A DNA stretch of 34,995 bases from Folioceros fuciformis (lineage: Eukaryota; Anthocerotophyta; Anthocerotopsida; Anthocerotales). Positions 18,152 through 30,192 of the stretch are shown one piece after another. Position 1 is the stretch's first letter, and every line of letters starts with the position of its first letter. The notes below the pieces were generated by a model, which had not been told where the DNA came from, did no database searches, and saw only the letters and a program-made list of their open reading frames with translations. The DNA is taken from the NCBI GenBank assembly GCA_049999805.1, contig JBNGIO010006293.1, forward strand, positions 174,171-209,165, read 5' to 3'. The position numbers were made by a program, and so were the translations under genes.

Positions 18152-21100
18152 TTATGTGGTCGCGTCTTCTGGTCTTTGCTTGGCGAACGAAAGGAATACC
18201 TGCTCCAACGTGCTCTGGCTCACGCTGTAGTCCACAACTCCGACTCTCTCCTGCTCCCTTTGGATGGCACCAAAGATCAGGGAGAGTGGGGCCCCCTCGG
18301 AAGGTAGTCTATATGTCAGCCTCTGAGAGTGCTGCTCCACCAGCTTTGCTCCTGAGAAGTTGGAGCGCATGAACTCTGCGATCAGTTCGGGAGCCTCGGG
18401 AGATGAATATTTCATTTCCACAGTGTAGCCTGCGGGAAGACCGGTCGAGAGGGTTCAGGACGGAGCAATTGAGGGGATGAGATGCGATGAGGAGCAGCAG
18501 AAGAGATCTGATACCTTCACCGAAACGAGATTTGATGTGTTGTATGGGACCCAAACATACGAGGCTGCCCGCAACCATGACCCCGACCCTGCTGCACAGT
18601 GCCTCACACTCTTCCATGCTGTGGGTGGTCAGTACCATGGCTACGTTCCGTTGAGACACTGCCTGCACGATCAGATCCCACATGGCTCTTCGGGCCACCG
18701 GATCCATCCCACTTCCAGGCTCATCGAGGAATACCACGGCTGGGTCTCCTATCTGCACACAAGCGTGACAAGGCCTTTGTTAGTACTTCAATGTGAAATG
18801 AGGAAGCAAGGGACAAGGAGCGGAGCGGAAACGATTGCCCTCACCAACGCGATTGCGAGGGACAATTTGCGTTTGTTCCCACCACTGTACGAGCTTGACA
18901 CAGCATCTGCATACTTCTCAAGCCCAACAGATTTCAACATCTCATCTACCACGGCACTTACTGCACTTTTGGGTACACCCTTAAGCCTTGCGTACATTTG
19001 CAGGTGTTCCCTTGCAGTCATGAGATCGAGTAATGGGTCGAACTGAGGACAGTAACCTATTTGCTTCTGCACTAAAGGTAGATCAGTCAAGACAGAGTAG
19101 CCATTTATGAAGGCGTTGCCACCACTTGGCTTTAAATCACCAGTTAACATTGACAGGGTTGTCGTCTTTCCTGCACCGTTCACTCCTCTGTACAGAATCA
19201 CAACAGCAACATAAGCACAGAGAGAAAACACTCTTTTCTAAACCCAACGTCCAGCGAGAAGATCTCAAGGAGCCTTACAAAAAGCCAAAACATTCCCCAG
19301 CGGGAATACCGAGGCTGAGGTCTCTCACAGCAGTCTTGCTTGATTCACCTTTGTTACCAGGATATACTTTGCGCAGTCTTTGCATTGTAACTGGATCCTT
19401 CTTCACGCTTCCTTCAACACGCTTTCTCTCGGTCAATACATCCACGTCTTCCGCTATGGACACCTTACCTGCAAAGGGTATGAAAGTTACATCAGCAGTA
19501 TCCTAATAGCCCTTTAAACGGTTGGTGGCTGATGCACAAAGCAACTCAACAGAGGGCAAATCATTGGCCCGAAAGTATGTGCTGAAGGATGTACCTGGAA
19601 CGAAACTGTGCCGCTGGAGATGCGGGCACGACGCAAAATGAGCCCAGGCCCTTGCAAGGGCATCACTGTCAATCAGCAGGGTTAAAATCATATAGCCTAG
19701 AGCTTCAAGGACCATGAAGCACAGTGGCTGCCCAATGATGTCCCACCGGTAGGGATTTGCTCTCTCCCCCAACACGGATACCTCAAGCTGCAACGCTGAC
19801 AGGCTCAAGAGGCCCCTTCCCAAGTTGTACGGAGGGAAAAGACGGTACAAATGAACAAGCACGTTATTTACTGCCTGCAAAGAGGGCAACTGAACGCATG
19901 AGAACATCGTCACGGCACATGCTGGATACACGGACCCATAGACAAGCTCCAGCACATTCTGTTCACTAACCTTCGTTTCCTCGAGAGCTTCCATTACAAT
20001 GCTTGCAACCACCATAACAAAGCCCGAGACAAAATGTATCCCCGCAATAGCAACCTGCAGAGTGAATTGGAAGAAATGCTTCACATTTTGAGAATTACTC
20101 CAGCACATGAGAACCAGCAGCCTAACAGGTCAGGGTGACAGCTTCCATCAACTCCCATATAACTCACAAGTTTGACAAACTGAAGGAGCCCCTGGTTCCA
20201 AAGCTTTTACCTGTGCACTTGCATGGTTGGAGAATCCAAAAGCATACACGTAGGACAGAGGCACCACAGAGAGCCCAAACGCGACCAGGAGGCTAGTCAC
20301 AGCAGAAGCTGATAACCAAGTGCCAATAAAAGCGTCATCCCGGTAAATAAAAAATACGAGCAGGGTGATGGCCACAATGGCTACATAGTTAACCATGTCC
20401 CAGGTATAAGTCGCAAACCAATAATTGTACACGTTTGCCCCACTGACCATCTGCCACAGAAGAGTCACTGTACTTTAAACTGGCAATGGCATGACAGCCA
20501 CAATCAATTTTCCCCTGTTGAATATCTCCCAGACAAACAGATTCTTATCCTTCAATCCAGAAGAAAAATACCTGAAGAAGCTTCGCCTTCACAGCTCTTT
20601 CCCGGACCACAAAAACAGCAAAGCTGGCTGCTAGGTAACAAAATGGGATGAGTACAAACAAAGCAGCCAAGATAGCTAAGACTGTCTGAATCTCTAAGGC
20701 TTCATCCTTTGTAAGGGGCAGGGGATGACTGGAAGCCTTCAAATAAGCACTTGGTCTCCTTAGAGTTGCACGTAATCTTGCCTGGGCAAGTTCCTGTATA
20801 AACGCTGGCAAGGCATGATCAGATGATGTGTTGTGCAGAATGGTCAAAGGGACCACCAATTCTCTTCCAGATACTCCTGGGGCAAGGAGATTTTCGTTGC
20901 TGATATTAACACGTGATTCCCAGCCCTTGGGAGGTTGCGGGGTGCCACCAGGAAACATATTTGTCATGTTGATGTCACTCATCGCGGAAAAGTTTTGATC
21001 CAGCAGCACTGTATCATTGAAAACAAGGGCTCCTGCAACGGCGGGCATAAATCGTCACACAACATCAAGTCACTCTGCAATTGACTGACTTTCAATGTGC

Positions 21101-24100
21101 AAGTTCTTACCATATTTTGCAGGATCGTGAGGAGCAGACAAAAGTGCAAAACTCATTTCGACACTGTTATTTATACTACTTATGACCTGAATGTCCATGG
21201 GGCTGTCATCACCCAATCTTGCTACAGAAATTGCATTAGTTCCAGCAACAAAAACTGGAACTCTTTGGTCTGGTCGAGCTTGTGACTTGTACATATCATA
21301 ACTCAGTTGCAACCTGGGCCCCGCAGGGTTGACGCTTAGCTTCAGAATAAGCATAACAAAGGCAATAACTGCAACTGGCAGGAAAACTGAGTTGAACAAC
21401 CCCTGCAACAAGGCCAGCACAGGAACAAAGATGTTAGAGTAACAACGAAGCCCAAAGAATTTTGGGCAACCAATGCTCTCCACTGCTGAGGTTTTAGGGT
21501 GCAAGAAGTGCAATGACGGCAAACGTAAATGAAAGATGCTCCTTTAACCTTTAAGTCACGCCGTGCTATAATAACGCGCTTCTTAAACAATTCGAACCAT
21601 GCTTGCCAAAAGCCACAGCCAGCTCTCTTTTCCAATATTCCAGATGAATATTGGCCATCGTTTCCTGATGTCTTAACAGGGACAATAAGTGAGCCCAACA
21701 CAGACTCTTCCTCTAACTCATCCTTGGTATTTTTAGTTTCACCTTCAGTAGGTGTAAGTGGGTGCTGCATGTCCCCTTCAGTAGCCAAACGAATAAAAAC
21801 TTCTTCCAAAGTAGTCATCGACACGCCAAAGCTACCTGCAGACAAGTACATTCATAAAAAGTTCGCTGCCAGCTGTGCATTCACAAGCCAGTACAGGGAG
21901 TAGGGCAGCATTCATTTTTGGTCATAGTTTACCTATGTGCAGGTCAGCTTTGCGCTGTTCAAGCTGGTGAAAAAAAACTGCAAATACACTCTTGCTCTCA
22001 ATTGGCAATTGAAAACTGATCTCGCCTCCTGCACAGCTCAGAGGAATAGCCTGCGGCACGTGGCTAAGAACAAACCCTTCCACAGAGGACATATTGCTGT
22101 CTGGGCTGTCCTTTGTCATTATCAGATGATACCCTACACCATATTGTGCCTACCAAGCCATGAGATTTGTTAGACCAAGGTGTGGCAATCTCCCTCAGCA
22201 AACAAGAATGCAAGGCTGGTCAGATCAGAAAATAACATACCTTCAGAAAGAGGCTACTGCCACAACATCTCAGCCGCCCATCACTCATTATAGCTATGCG
22301 GTCACAAAGGACGTCAGCCTCATCCATATAGTGAGTAGTTAGAACAACAGCACGTCCATGCTTGAACGTGTGCAGAAGTTGCCACATTCCACGTCTTGCA
22401 TGAGGGTCCATGCCCGAGGTTGGCTCATCCAAAAAGACAACTCTTGACCCTCCAATCATAGCCATTCCTACCTGCAATTTGGCACCAGTACTGAAGGGAT
22501 CATCATTCTAGCAACCACTTGTACAGGGCTGTGTCAAACAAGTGAAAACCCTGCACCAGATATGTACCTGCAACTTCCTTTTCATGCCGCCAGAAAGGCT
22601 AGATGCAAGCGACAGACGCTTATCTGTTAGTTCAACTCTGGTGACCATGTCACGGACTGCCAATTCAATAAGCTTGTCAGGGACCCCCTTGATAGCAGCA
22701 TAAAGCTCTAGGTGTTCCTCCACAGTTAGATGCTGAAAAAGTACGTTTTGCTGTGGGCAGACACCAATCATCCTGAATAGCGAAACGGAGTCAGTGAAAT
22801 CCCACCCATGCAAGTTCCTGCCATCAGCAAAGTTAGAAGATGCACCTTCGAATCTCCTTCATATTTGTTAAGATGTTGTAGCCCCCGATTTGCGCCTGGC
22901 CTGATGTGGGCTTTATAAGGCCAGTTAGCATGGAGATAGTGGTTGACTTCCCAGCCCCATTGTGACCTAAAAGACCTGTAATTTGACCTTCAATTATGTC
23001 CAAGTCCAACCCTTCTACAGCCACCTTGCCTCCAGCATAAACCTTCTTCAGGCCCCTTATTTGAACTGCTGGAGTACTCTGACAGGTTATAGGTTCAAAG
23101 TCTCTATGCCCATCCTGTTCTGTTTCCTGTGTTGGTATCTGCAGATTCAAAAATAAAACGTGGCAAACGAAGTGTTCACACACAAAATTCCCTGGAATCG
23201 TACAACTGCTCTACTTCCACATCGATCAGACGTACCTCGTATTTCAGCTTGCTTGAGATCCTAGCATCCCCCAACCAGTAGGATCGGCTGAACATAAACC
23301 AAGGTCGTAACGGTGCTCCATATTCTGAGGGGAGAACCTGTTCCAAGTACCTGTTGAACATATGCCAAAGCTTCAGTTACTAGACCCTCATGACACACCC
23401 AAACAGAGAAATAGCGGCTGAGGTAGAGACTTTTGAGTAATAAAACACATCTTTTAATCCATAAAAAAGATCAGCATAGCAAGTGCAGAGTAATACCAAG
23501 CTAAGATAGAGTAGATAAAAAGGTCAACGAGGAGGAGCATCAGTATGTGCGCGAACGAAAACTCCTCCTCCATAAAGTTTGCCCAAGTCAATCCAAAGTT
23601 CGCACCCTCATATTGTCCAAGCATGTCAATACCTGTGAGCCAGAGAACAGAAGTTTGCTCTCAGGCCAACACCTAGGGAGGAACACACATGTGCTGCCAA
23701 GAGATATATACAGTGCACCGTAATGCCTGTGAGGTACCAAAGGTGAAAGCTGTAGATGGCAAAAGTGCCGCCACAGCTTTGCCTGGAATGGCCTGTCCAC
23801 TACTTGCCCTAAAGAAAATGTAACGTGGCATGATCGCTGCGAAGTGCACAAACGGAGCAACAATGGCCGCCAACTTGGACTTTGAGAAGAAAACTGATAA
23901 GAAGAAACCTGAGAAACACGAGAAAAGCTTTCCATGAGCAAACGAAATAAGCTTAAAACCCCGTACAGAAGATGATGATTAGACTCGTTTAAGTGTCTTA
24001 CCAAATGGGATCAGTGAGCTTGTGAACAGAAGGAAAAGAACAAAAATTAAACTGGGATCGCTGTAGCCCAGATGACCACCAGGCATGTTAGCTCTTATAA

Positions 24101-26959
24101 AATGTACGAAACGTGTGAATCAAACATAACCAGGTCATTCACGTCTGGCATACCTCTTTGGGAAGAATGTGCCCGACACAAGCATTGTCACAGACAAGGA
24201 GATAGTGACGAAGACAACCTGGGCAAGTCATATACATCCGACCATCAGCTGGACTGCCATCTATAGAGCCGACATTGTTACTACCCACAAATAAAAATTA
24301 TGACATGATGGACTAAGCAGAAGCCAATCCAATGGGGACAGACCAAGTATGTGATGAACCATGCAGAATAGAAGATCCATGGCCTTAGACCCATGATTAA
24401 CATCGTCTCTTTTGCCTTGGTTTCCTTTTCCTCAACCAATGCCTGAGGCAGGGAAAAACTTCAGTTCTAAGGGAATGAGTTCAATCGAGCCCAGCAGACA
24501 CGAACATAATCAACCATTTTGTTCCTAGACAAATGCTTGAAATCAAAATGAGAACAACAACCTTGACGAGCATAGCAAGAGGATAAAGTGTGCAAAGGCA
24601 CATCATCAGCCCCATCAGAGGTCCTACCTGCCAAAGAACTCAGACAATCACCAAAACGTACTCTTTTTCAACCCACCAACAAAATAAAGAAATAAAAAAA
24701 ATTGTTCAATGGTACAACCACTCTGTGTCTACTCTACACTTGTGTCACGAGCGCAACCACTGTACAGAGTTCTCAGCCACCACTTACAAGATGAGTGAGG
24801 AAATTCATTCTAAACAGCAGTCAGTCAGACATGATGGAAACGGTCCCAAGAAAACCAGGTCAAGAGCAGTACTGCGTCATAGAATTTGTTGTGAGAATAT
24901 TCAGAGACTGGAAACGGAACAGCCCACACTGGATGCTCTGAATAAATAGCAGCCTCTTTTGGTGTCATTGAAAGGTTTTGAAACACGTAAGAATTGATAG
25001 CGTCCTGCCATGACCAATAACACACTCAAGTTATTTGGCAAGGTGGATGGCAGGCTCTGAAGAGTCTAAGAAGATTCCAAGCACCTGCAAGCTGAGGAAC
25101 CCGGAAGTGTAGTAGTGCTTATAATATCGAAGGAGCCCATGACGATGTTTATGAGTAACACGCCATGTATTAGGAACTGTTGTGTAGTTCATTCGGATTG
25201 TGTAACTGATCTCCCCATTCATTGGATCAAGGCGATCTACAACCACTACTGCCCATAGTTGGTTCTCAAGGTCGGATAATGCTGCAGCAATAGCATCCTA
25301 CAGTGTACAGGACATAGTTGAAACATTATACATGAAACCTGGAAACAATGGCAGAAGGAATTGTCTCAATACCAAAAAACTACCTCCTCAGAAGCAAACG
25401 TTCCACCATAGTAGTCCGCAAAAGACTGCATGCATACACCAGAAACCATATGAATATGTTCACCATTCAGATTGAGCAGCCAGGAAAATCCACACCACGT
25501 TGCAGCTGACAAGGATCGGAAGGTTTAAAGAAGAAACCTCATAACTGGCTCGCATGTGATCTACGAGAGCTGCAACCTCTGATGAGTTGGGAGCAAAAGT
25601 GATCAGGCCCAAGTGAAGCAAGTTCCCTACCTGTAACATCGGATGCACACAAATCCCAAGGTGTTACAAGCGAACGCCTCGGTTAGAAGCAAACTACATT
25701 TGACAAGTCAATAATATGTCTAGCATGTGCTTAACCAATTAGAAAGTAGATTCAGTTTTCTGAACAAACCATATTTCCAAGCTTTTTCTCAGCGCGTACC
25801 ATGTCATCGTAGGTCTCATTCCCCCTCCCTGCAGGCCCAGCAGCGAGAAAGCCAGTTGAGTAATTACCAGTAGAAAACAGCGCAAGATTCAACTGTAGAT
25901 GGACCTACACGGGTCGGAGAGTAGATTTGTGTTGACATACCGAGTGCATTTTTAATCATCTTGTGAGATGCAACAAAGGCATCAAAGGTCGGCACAGGGA
26001 TAAGTCCATTGTAATGTCCAAACAGACTTAGTGTGGTGAACGAATCCTGCAGTGCAGTAAGACACTGCAGCACACTGAACATCAATTCAGGGGGGATTGG
26101 AAGTTGCTGGGGTAGGAGCTTATCCATTTTAGTTCCATTAATCGTGAGGCCCGTGACACCAGGCTGGAAACCAGGCTGCAGCATGCGTCTCAGGTACTCC
26201 TGCTGAAGAAAATGAAGTATAGCCTGTAGCTCCTCCTGGGCTGGTTGCTGTCAATGTTCATCATTCAAGCGTTTAGCCGCAAGCATTCCAATTGTTGAAA
26301 TGAAGAAGAACCAGGAGACAACGTACCTGTTTCAACAGGTCCGCTGCAGGACAGAATTGCAAGAGCGCATCAGTGTTGGAAAACACAGCATTGAAGCTCT
26401 CCATCAGAGGTACACCAGTTTCCGCAAAAATAGTGGTCTTGTACTGGACTGGGTTAGACAGAGACCAGCCTAAAACCAGTAGGGACATCATGAGAATTGG
26501 ACTAACAAGCTCCATAGCCGTTTGCATCCACCCCCGTTTCTGTATCAAGAAAATGATGACACGGTCATGCTTGATGAAGGCAAAGTGCGGACTTCATCTA
26601 AAAACCTGTGCTGCCTGTACCCACTCGGTAGCTAGAAACTCAGCAAACTGGTCTCCACACTTGAAGTAAATGATCTTCCCTGCATGCATTTTTGACAAAC
26701 CTTCATGCTACTTCTAATCCAGGTGAAAACAAACCTTGAATAGCCATTGACGGCGTAGCATAGCTTTGAGCTGCTGTTTTCTGCTTGCCAAATCTGGCAG
26801 CTGGCGACTGTCCACGGTGTCATATTCACTTGATCCTTGAACACCAAGAAGGCTTTCTGTCTCTCCCGCAGGACCTGACTCCTCATCTTGCCATCCATGG
26901 TGTGCAGGCGAAGTCGTGCGCGTGCTCAGCTCCACAGCAGACCTTGCCTCCATATTCAT
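18152..26959 (-). CDS. ABCA1: Full-size ABC transporter, subfamily A (ABCA1/AOH-like)
   Basis: ABCA transporters are membrane proteins linked to lipid or sterol movement in animals; the substrate of the plant full-size form is unsettled. Order: N-terminal membrane helix ([17 protein letters not shown]), large luminal loop, membrane helices, NBD1, second membrane half, NBD2. I placed 29 GT-AG-bounded exons that close in phase to 1877 residues, close to the 1882 of Arabidopsis ABCA1. Exons: 26959-26735, 26539-26327, 26247-25941, 25828-25770, 25630-25538, 25425-25384, 25297-25085, 25004-24873, 24627-24562, 24442-24344, 24218-24154, 24060-24002, 23908-23738, 23632-23497, 23350-23236, 23138-22846, 22772-22568, 22471-22241, 22149-21933, 21835-21549, 21402-21111, 21032-20572, 20450-20211, 20054-19971, 19874-19595, 19468-19279, 19187-18845, 18752-18515, 18429-18152. 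Weakest calls: the donor at 24873 (GTACTG), the acceptor before 25828, and the start (an ATG two codons later is also possible). The C-terminus [20 protein letters not shown] is the family tail. Confidence 0.95.
18515..19468 (-). other. Nucleotide-binding domain 2 of the ABCA transporter (exons 26-28)
   Basis: Walker [10 protein letters not shown] (residues about 1592-1600) begins one codon after an exon junction. The Q-loop is [10 protein letters not shown]. The signature [10 protein letters not shown] (about 1692-1701) is the form usual for ABCA second domains. Walker B is VVFLDE (about 1712-1717), followed by PGSGMDP rather than PTSGMDP or PSTGMDP. The switch His is in LTTHSMEE (about 1750). 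All catalytic elements are present, so the domain should hydrolyse ATP. Confidence 0.95.
22241..23138 (-). other. Nucleotide-binding domain 1 of the ABCA transporter (exons 16-18)
   Basis: The domain starts after a linker, with [20 protein letters not shown]. Walker A is GHNGAGKST (about 723-731), the Q-loop GVCPQQN, the signature LSGGMKRKL (about 822-830), Walker [14 protein letters not shown] (about 842-854), and the switch His is in LTTHYMDEA (about 878). The intron between signature and Walker B matches the position of the intron in NBD2 (after [13 protein letters not shown]) to within a few codons, a trace of the internal duplication that made full-size transporters. Confidence 0.95.
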
Positions 26960-28145
26960 ATGGCTCTGACGTCTGACCCGTACAGCCCGGCTGGTCTTGC
27001 AACATGAGACCTTGAGCTATTGACTACTACATCAGTAGAAAGCCTCCTGCAACATTAACCTGTCCGGACATTACCAAAGCAACTGATTAAGACTCTGATG
27101 CAATCCGTTTGACCTGGAATGCCCACGACATTGACAAGAACTTGCCATCGTTTTGAGCCGGACCATAGCAGCTGGAGTCCAACTCCACTACGATTTCACC
27201 ACTGCTTTTGTCCAAGCTCTGCCTACCAAACCTGACCCCATTCCATCAAAGCCAGTCACAATTCAAACTCAACCGAAAGCGGATTTCTGTGTCCGGATCC
27301 ACTCGGAGGCCAAACCTGTGCGGGACGACACTACATACAGCAGTAAAATTTCCTTCTTGTACACTATCCAGCACCTGAAAACAAGTTGCATGCACTGAAG
27401 GCGACCTGTAAATTTCCAGGCGATAACAAACCAGCTCTTCAGGCCACACTATCCCTGGTCAAGTTCAATTCCATAGAAAACCCAGGATTCAGCGAGAAGA
27501 CAGACCATCCGTCCCTGGAATGAAAAACTGGTGCACTCTGAGCACGCATCCTGCTCACACTACCTCTCTAACCGCACACTCAGAAATTCCGAAAGAGGCC
27601 TGACACTCAGCGAGCAGCCCGCTTCCAATGGCAGCAGCAGAAAACAGCGTCTGATCCACCGGCAATCACCTGAGAGCGTGCGGAATCCTGTGCAACTAGA
27701 ATCCTCAACCTCCCAGCGTATTGCATCAAATGGAGCGCGAATTGCTCCAGGAATACGCCACCTGAAGAAGCTGGCCAGCCTTGCCACCTGATTGTCGAAG
27801 GGGGTGATCGCGCGCGGTCAAAGAAGCCGTGTGGGCGAGAACAGGCTCCCCGAGAGCTTGCGCTCAAAAACTTTCCAGGACCCTGCGGCCGAGTGTTGCC
27901 TCCACGTTTCGCCGGGAAGGTCGTTTCGCCAGTTGGAACTTGTCCGCTTGTTGGGAAGGGTTCCGCCAGGACGACGCTCCCGAAGTTTTCCCGACGCGTC
28001 TGTGGACACTTTCACAGACGCCTGCCCAAGGGATGAAAGTTTCATGGAAGATGGCGGGCTCGCAGGATACGGGTCTACTGTAAGCTCCTGTCACTTGTCG
28101 CATGTGGCTTCCGAGGACTTCGTCTTCAACGTGATTATTCCTTAA
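26960..28145 (-). promoter_or_regulatory. Probable promoter and 5' leader of the ABCA gene
   Basis: GC-rich, with several open frames on both strands and no recognisable domain. Composition changes sharply to AT-rich at about 28,145, which may mark the outer limit of the promoter. An untranslated first exon is possible but cannot be placed by eye. Confidence 0.4.
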
Positions 28146-29389
28146 CTCCTAGTTTTTCTAGCTAAAACCTGACCGTTATTAGCACTCTAAAATGCCCATG
28201 TACATAAATTGTTACTATTTAATGATTATTTATTTATTTATAAAAATCAAGAGAAAAAAAAATATTTCTAAAGGTCATGGACTTGTAAGCTTTATATTAT
28301 GCAAGTGCTTAATTATCTAGAGAAATAGATGCACATGAATAAGAGATGGCAAAGCTCATGTTATATATGTGGAGCTTTGTTCCAATACAAATAACTAATC
28401 CTCTATTTAGTTTAGAAAAACAAAATAAAAAAACTAATTTATTCTAGAGAGAGATAAAGCATGATAAGGACTCCATGAGCTAACCCCTTGAAACGTAATG
28501 ATTACCAATAGCACCTAAAATATCATGGTTTAGATAGTTAAGAAGGAAAAGGGTCTACCTATTGTTGGAGTTGCTAACACCACCTCATGCCAATGTTGTC
28601 ATCTTGTATGAATCAATGTGAAGTGTGACAATGTTAAAAAGTATGTGAGACCCTTTTTTTTTTGTCACCCTAAACCTTAAACCTTAAACCCTAATCCCTA
28701 ATCCCTAAACCCTAGCATTAGTGTTAGGAAGGAAGTCTTAATGCATAAAAACCTAGGTGCTAATATGAACTTGGGAGACTTAATTAAGGAGTTCCCTTAT
28801 GACTATGTATACCAACCAAGCTATCCAGACTTTGCCAAGCTTATGGTGCAAAACTAAAAGTTTTATTTATTTTAGAATAACAAAATAAAAAACCCATTTA
28901 ACAATTAATTATTTTGTTGTAAAAAAATCAAAAGTATAGACATAATAAAAAGTTTAGAAAAGTATCCACAAATATCTTAAAGCTTACTCGAATCTTCCTA
29001 ATTTAGCAGTTATTCTAAATATAGAAGGGTCTCACATCCTTTCTAACATTGTTGTGCACACACTCTTTTTTGACTCAACTCAACATTCTCAAGTCCTTTT
29101 ATTCAACACTTTTGTCTTCTTAGAGCTACTTAATTAGCATTAACTTTCTTAAAATCACATCACTTTCTTAAGAGGTTATTGGAAGTGTTAAGGTTTGTAT
29201 GCGAGTCAATGTCGTCAGAGAATAGTGGGTAACTTGAAGATTCAATTTTGTGGGTCCCATATGATCATCCTCGGAAATTACACAATTACTCTCAATATGA
29301 TTTTAAGATGTGTGCTATGAGTTCTATATATGTTAGAATATCAAACTAATTACTTACGTTGTTTACATTGATTACATAGATACAAGAAA
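28146..29389. other. AT-rich intergenic stretch
   Basis: No gene was recognised on either strand. It contains the telomere-like tract described separately and many short A/T runs. Confidence 0.55.
28668..28714. repeat. Interstitial telomere-like repeat tract
   Basis: About 47 bases consist of imperfect 7-base units: CCCTAAA, CCTTAAA twice, CCCTAAT twice and CCCTAAA, followed by CCCTAG. This is the plant telomere repeat written on its C-rich strand. It is short, degenerate and far from a chromosome end in this window. Confidence 0.85.
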
Positions 29390-29875
29390 ATGAACGAAAT
29401 TAAACAGCGGAAAAGCAAGAGAACGCAGAACATGATATACCAGAGAGTGAGATCAAACACAGAACATAAGAACAATATAACAAGAAAGACAAGTCGTGCC
29501 CTAAGCATGAAGAAAGAAGAGTGGCGAGACAAAGAACTTCAAATCATTAGAAAAGTAGAAGCATTGAACCTTGGACAATCAAATCTAGAAGAAAATAAAC
29601 GTGAACTTCAAATAATAAAAGGAATAGAACTTTTGAACTTGGGACAGTCTAATATAGAAGAAAAAAAAAATCAAGACAATATTGAAGTTCTTCAAGACTT
29701 AAAAGATTTTAACATGGTAGAAAATACAAGCCCATGTAATGTTCAAGAGTCACAATATCCTAGAAGTAATGACACAACAAAAACTGTAAATCCAAATGTT
29801 ATTCGGGTAGTAGAGTACCCTGAAGATTTTTCATCCGACCTTGTTCCTGATTTTTTCGTGAATATTTATTATTAA
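29390..29875 (+). CDS. Hypothetical lysine/glutamate-rich small protein with an internal repeat
   Basis: An open frame of 161 codons starts with MNEIKQRKSKRTQNMIYQR. It is strongly basic at the N-terminus and then highly charged. A 23-residue unit occurs twice in tandem (ELQIIRKVEALNLGQSNLEE and ELQIIKGIELLNLGQSNIEE, nucleotides about 29,531-29,669), which would form helices. The C-terminal part (IRVVEYPEDFSSDLVPDFF) is acidic. I do not recognise the family, and codon use is AT-rich like the surrounding DNA. It could be a real small gene, a fragment of a mobile element, or a chance open frame in A-rich sequence. Confidence 0.35.
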   Translation: MNEIKQRKSKRTQNMIYQRVRSNTEHKNNITRKTSRALSMKKEEWRDKELQIIRKVEALNLGQSNLEENKRELQIIKGIELLNLGQSNIEEKKNQDNIEVLQDLKDFNMVENTSPCNVQESQYPRSNDTTKTVNPNVIRVVEYPEDFSSDLVPDFFVNIYY

Positions 29876-30052
29876 CATATATATTCCGATGTCCAAGTTA
29901 AGCTATTTAGGGTTTTGTATATCAAGTAAAGTACTTAAGTTTTTCTTCCTTGCTCTTGAGATTCATGGGGCTATGCATAAGGACTTTTCAAGGTTTATCA
30001 AGGAGTGCACCAAGGTTTATCAAAGTGATAGGAATGGTGTTCTCCTCTTTCC

Positions 30053-30192
30053 TTTGTGGCCTTCTTTCGACAACGTATATCCATTGCTTTGTGGCCTTCT
30101 TTCGACAACGTATATCCATTGCTTTGTGGCCTTCTTTCGACAACGTATATCCATTGCTTTGTGGCCTTGTTTCGACAACGTATATCCATTGC
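30053..30192. repeat. 35-bp minisatellite, four tandem copies
   Basis: Copies start at 30053, 30088, 30123 and 30158, with the beginning of a fifth (TTTGT) at 30193. The unit contains TTTGTGGCCTTCTTTCGACA followed by ACGTATATCCATTGC. The copies are nearly identical; the fourth has one C-to-G change. The unit length is not a multiple of three, so each frame cycles through all three translations, which explains the long spurious ORFs on both strands. Confidence 0.95.

Noticed and set aside
25827-25940. Alternative ABCA exon reading [19 protein letters not shown]
   Set aside because: The frame is open, but joining it to exon 3 breaks the phase. The stretch also contains a good branch site and pyrimidine tract before CCTGCAG, so it is better read as intron.
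30053-30192. CRISPR-like repeated units
   Set aside because: The 35-bp units are directly contiguous with no variable spacers, and the DNA is plant nuclear. It is a minisatellite.
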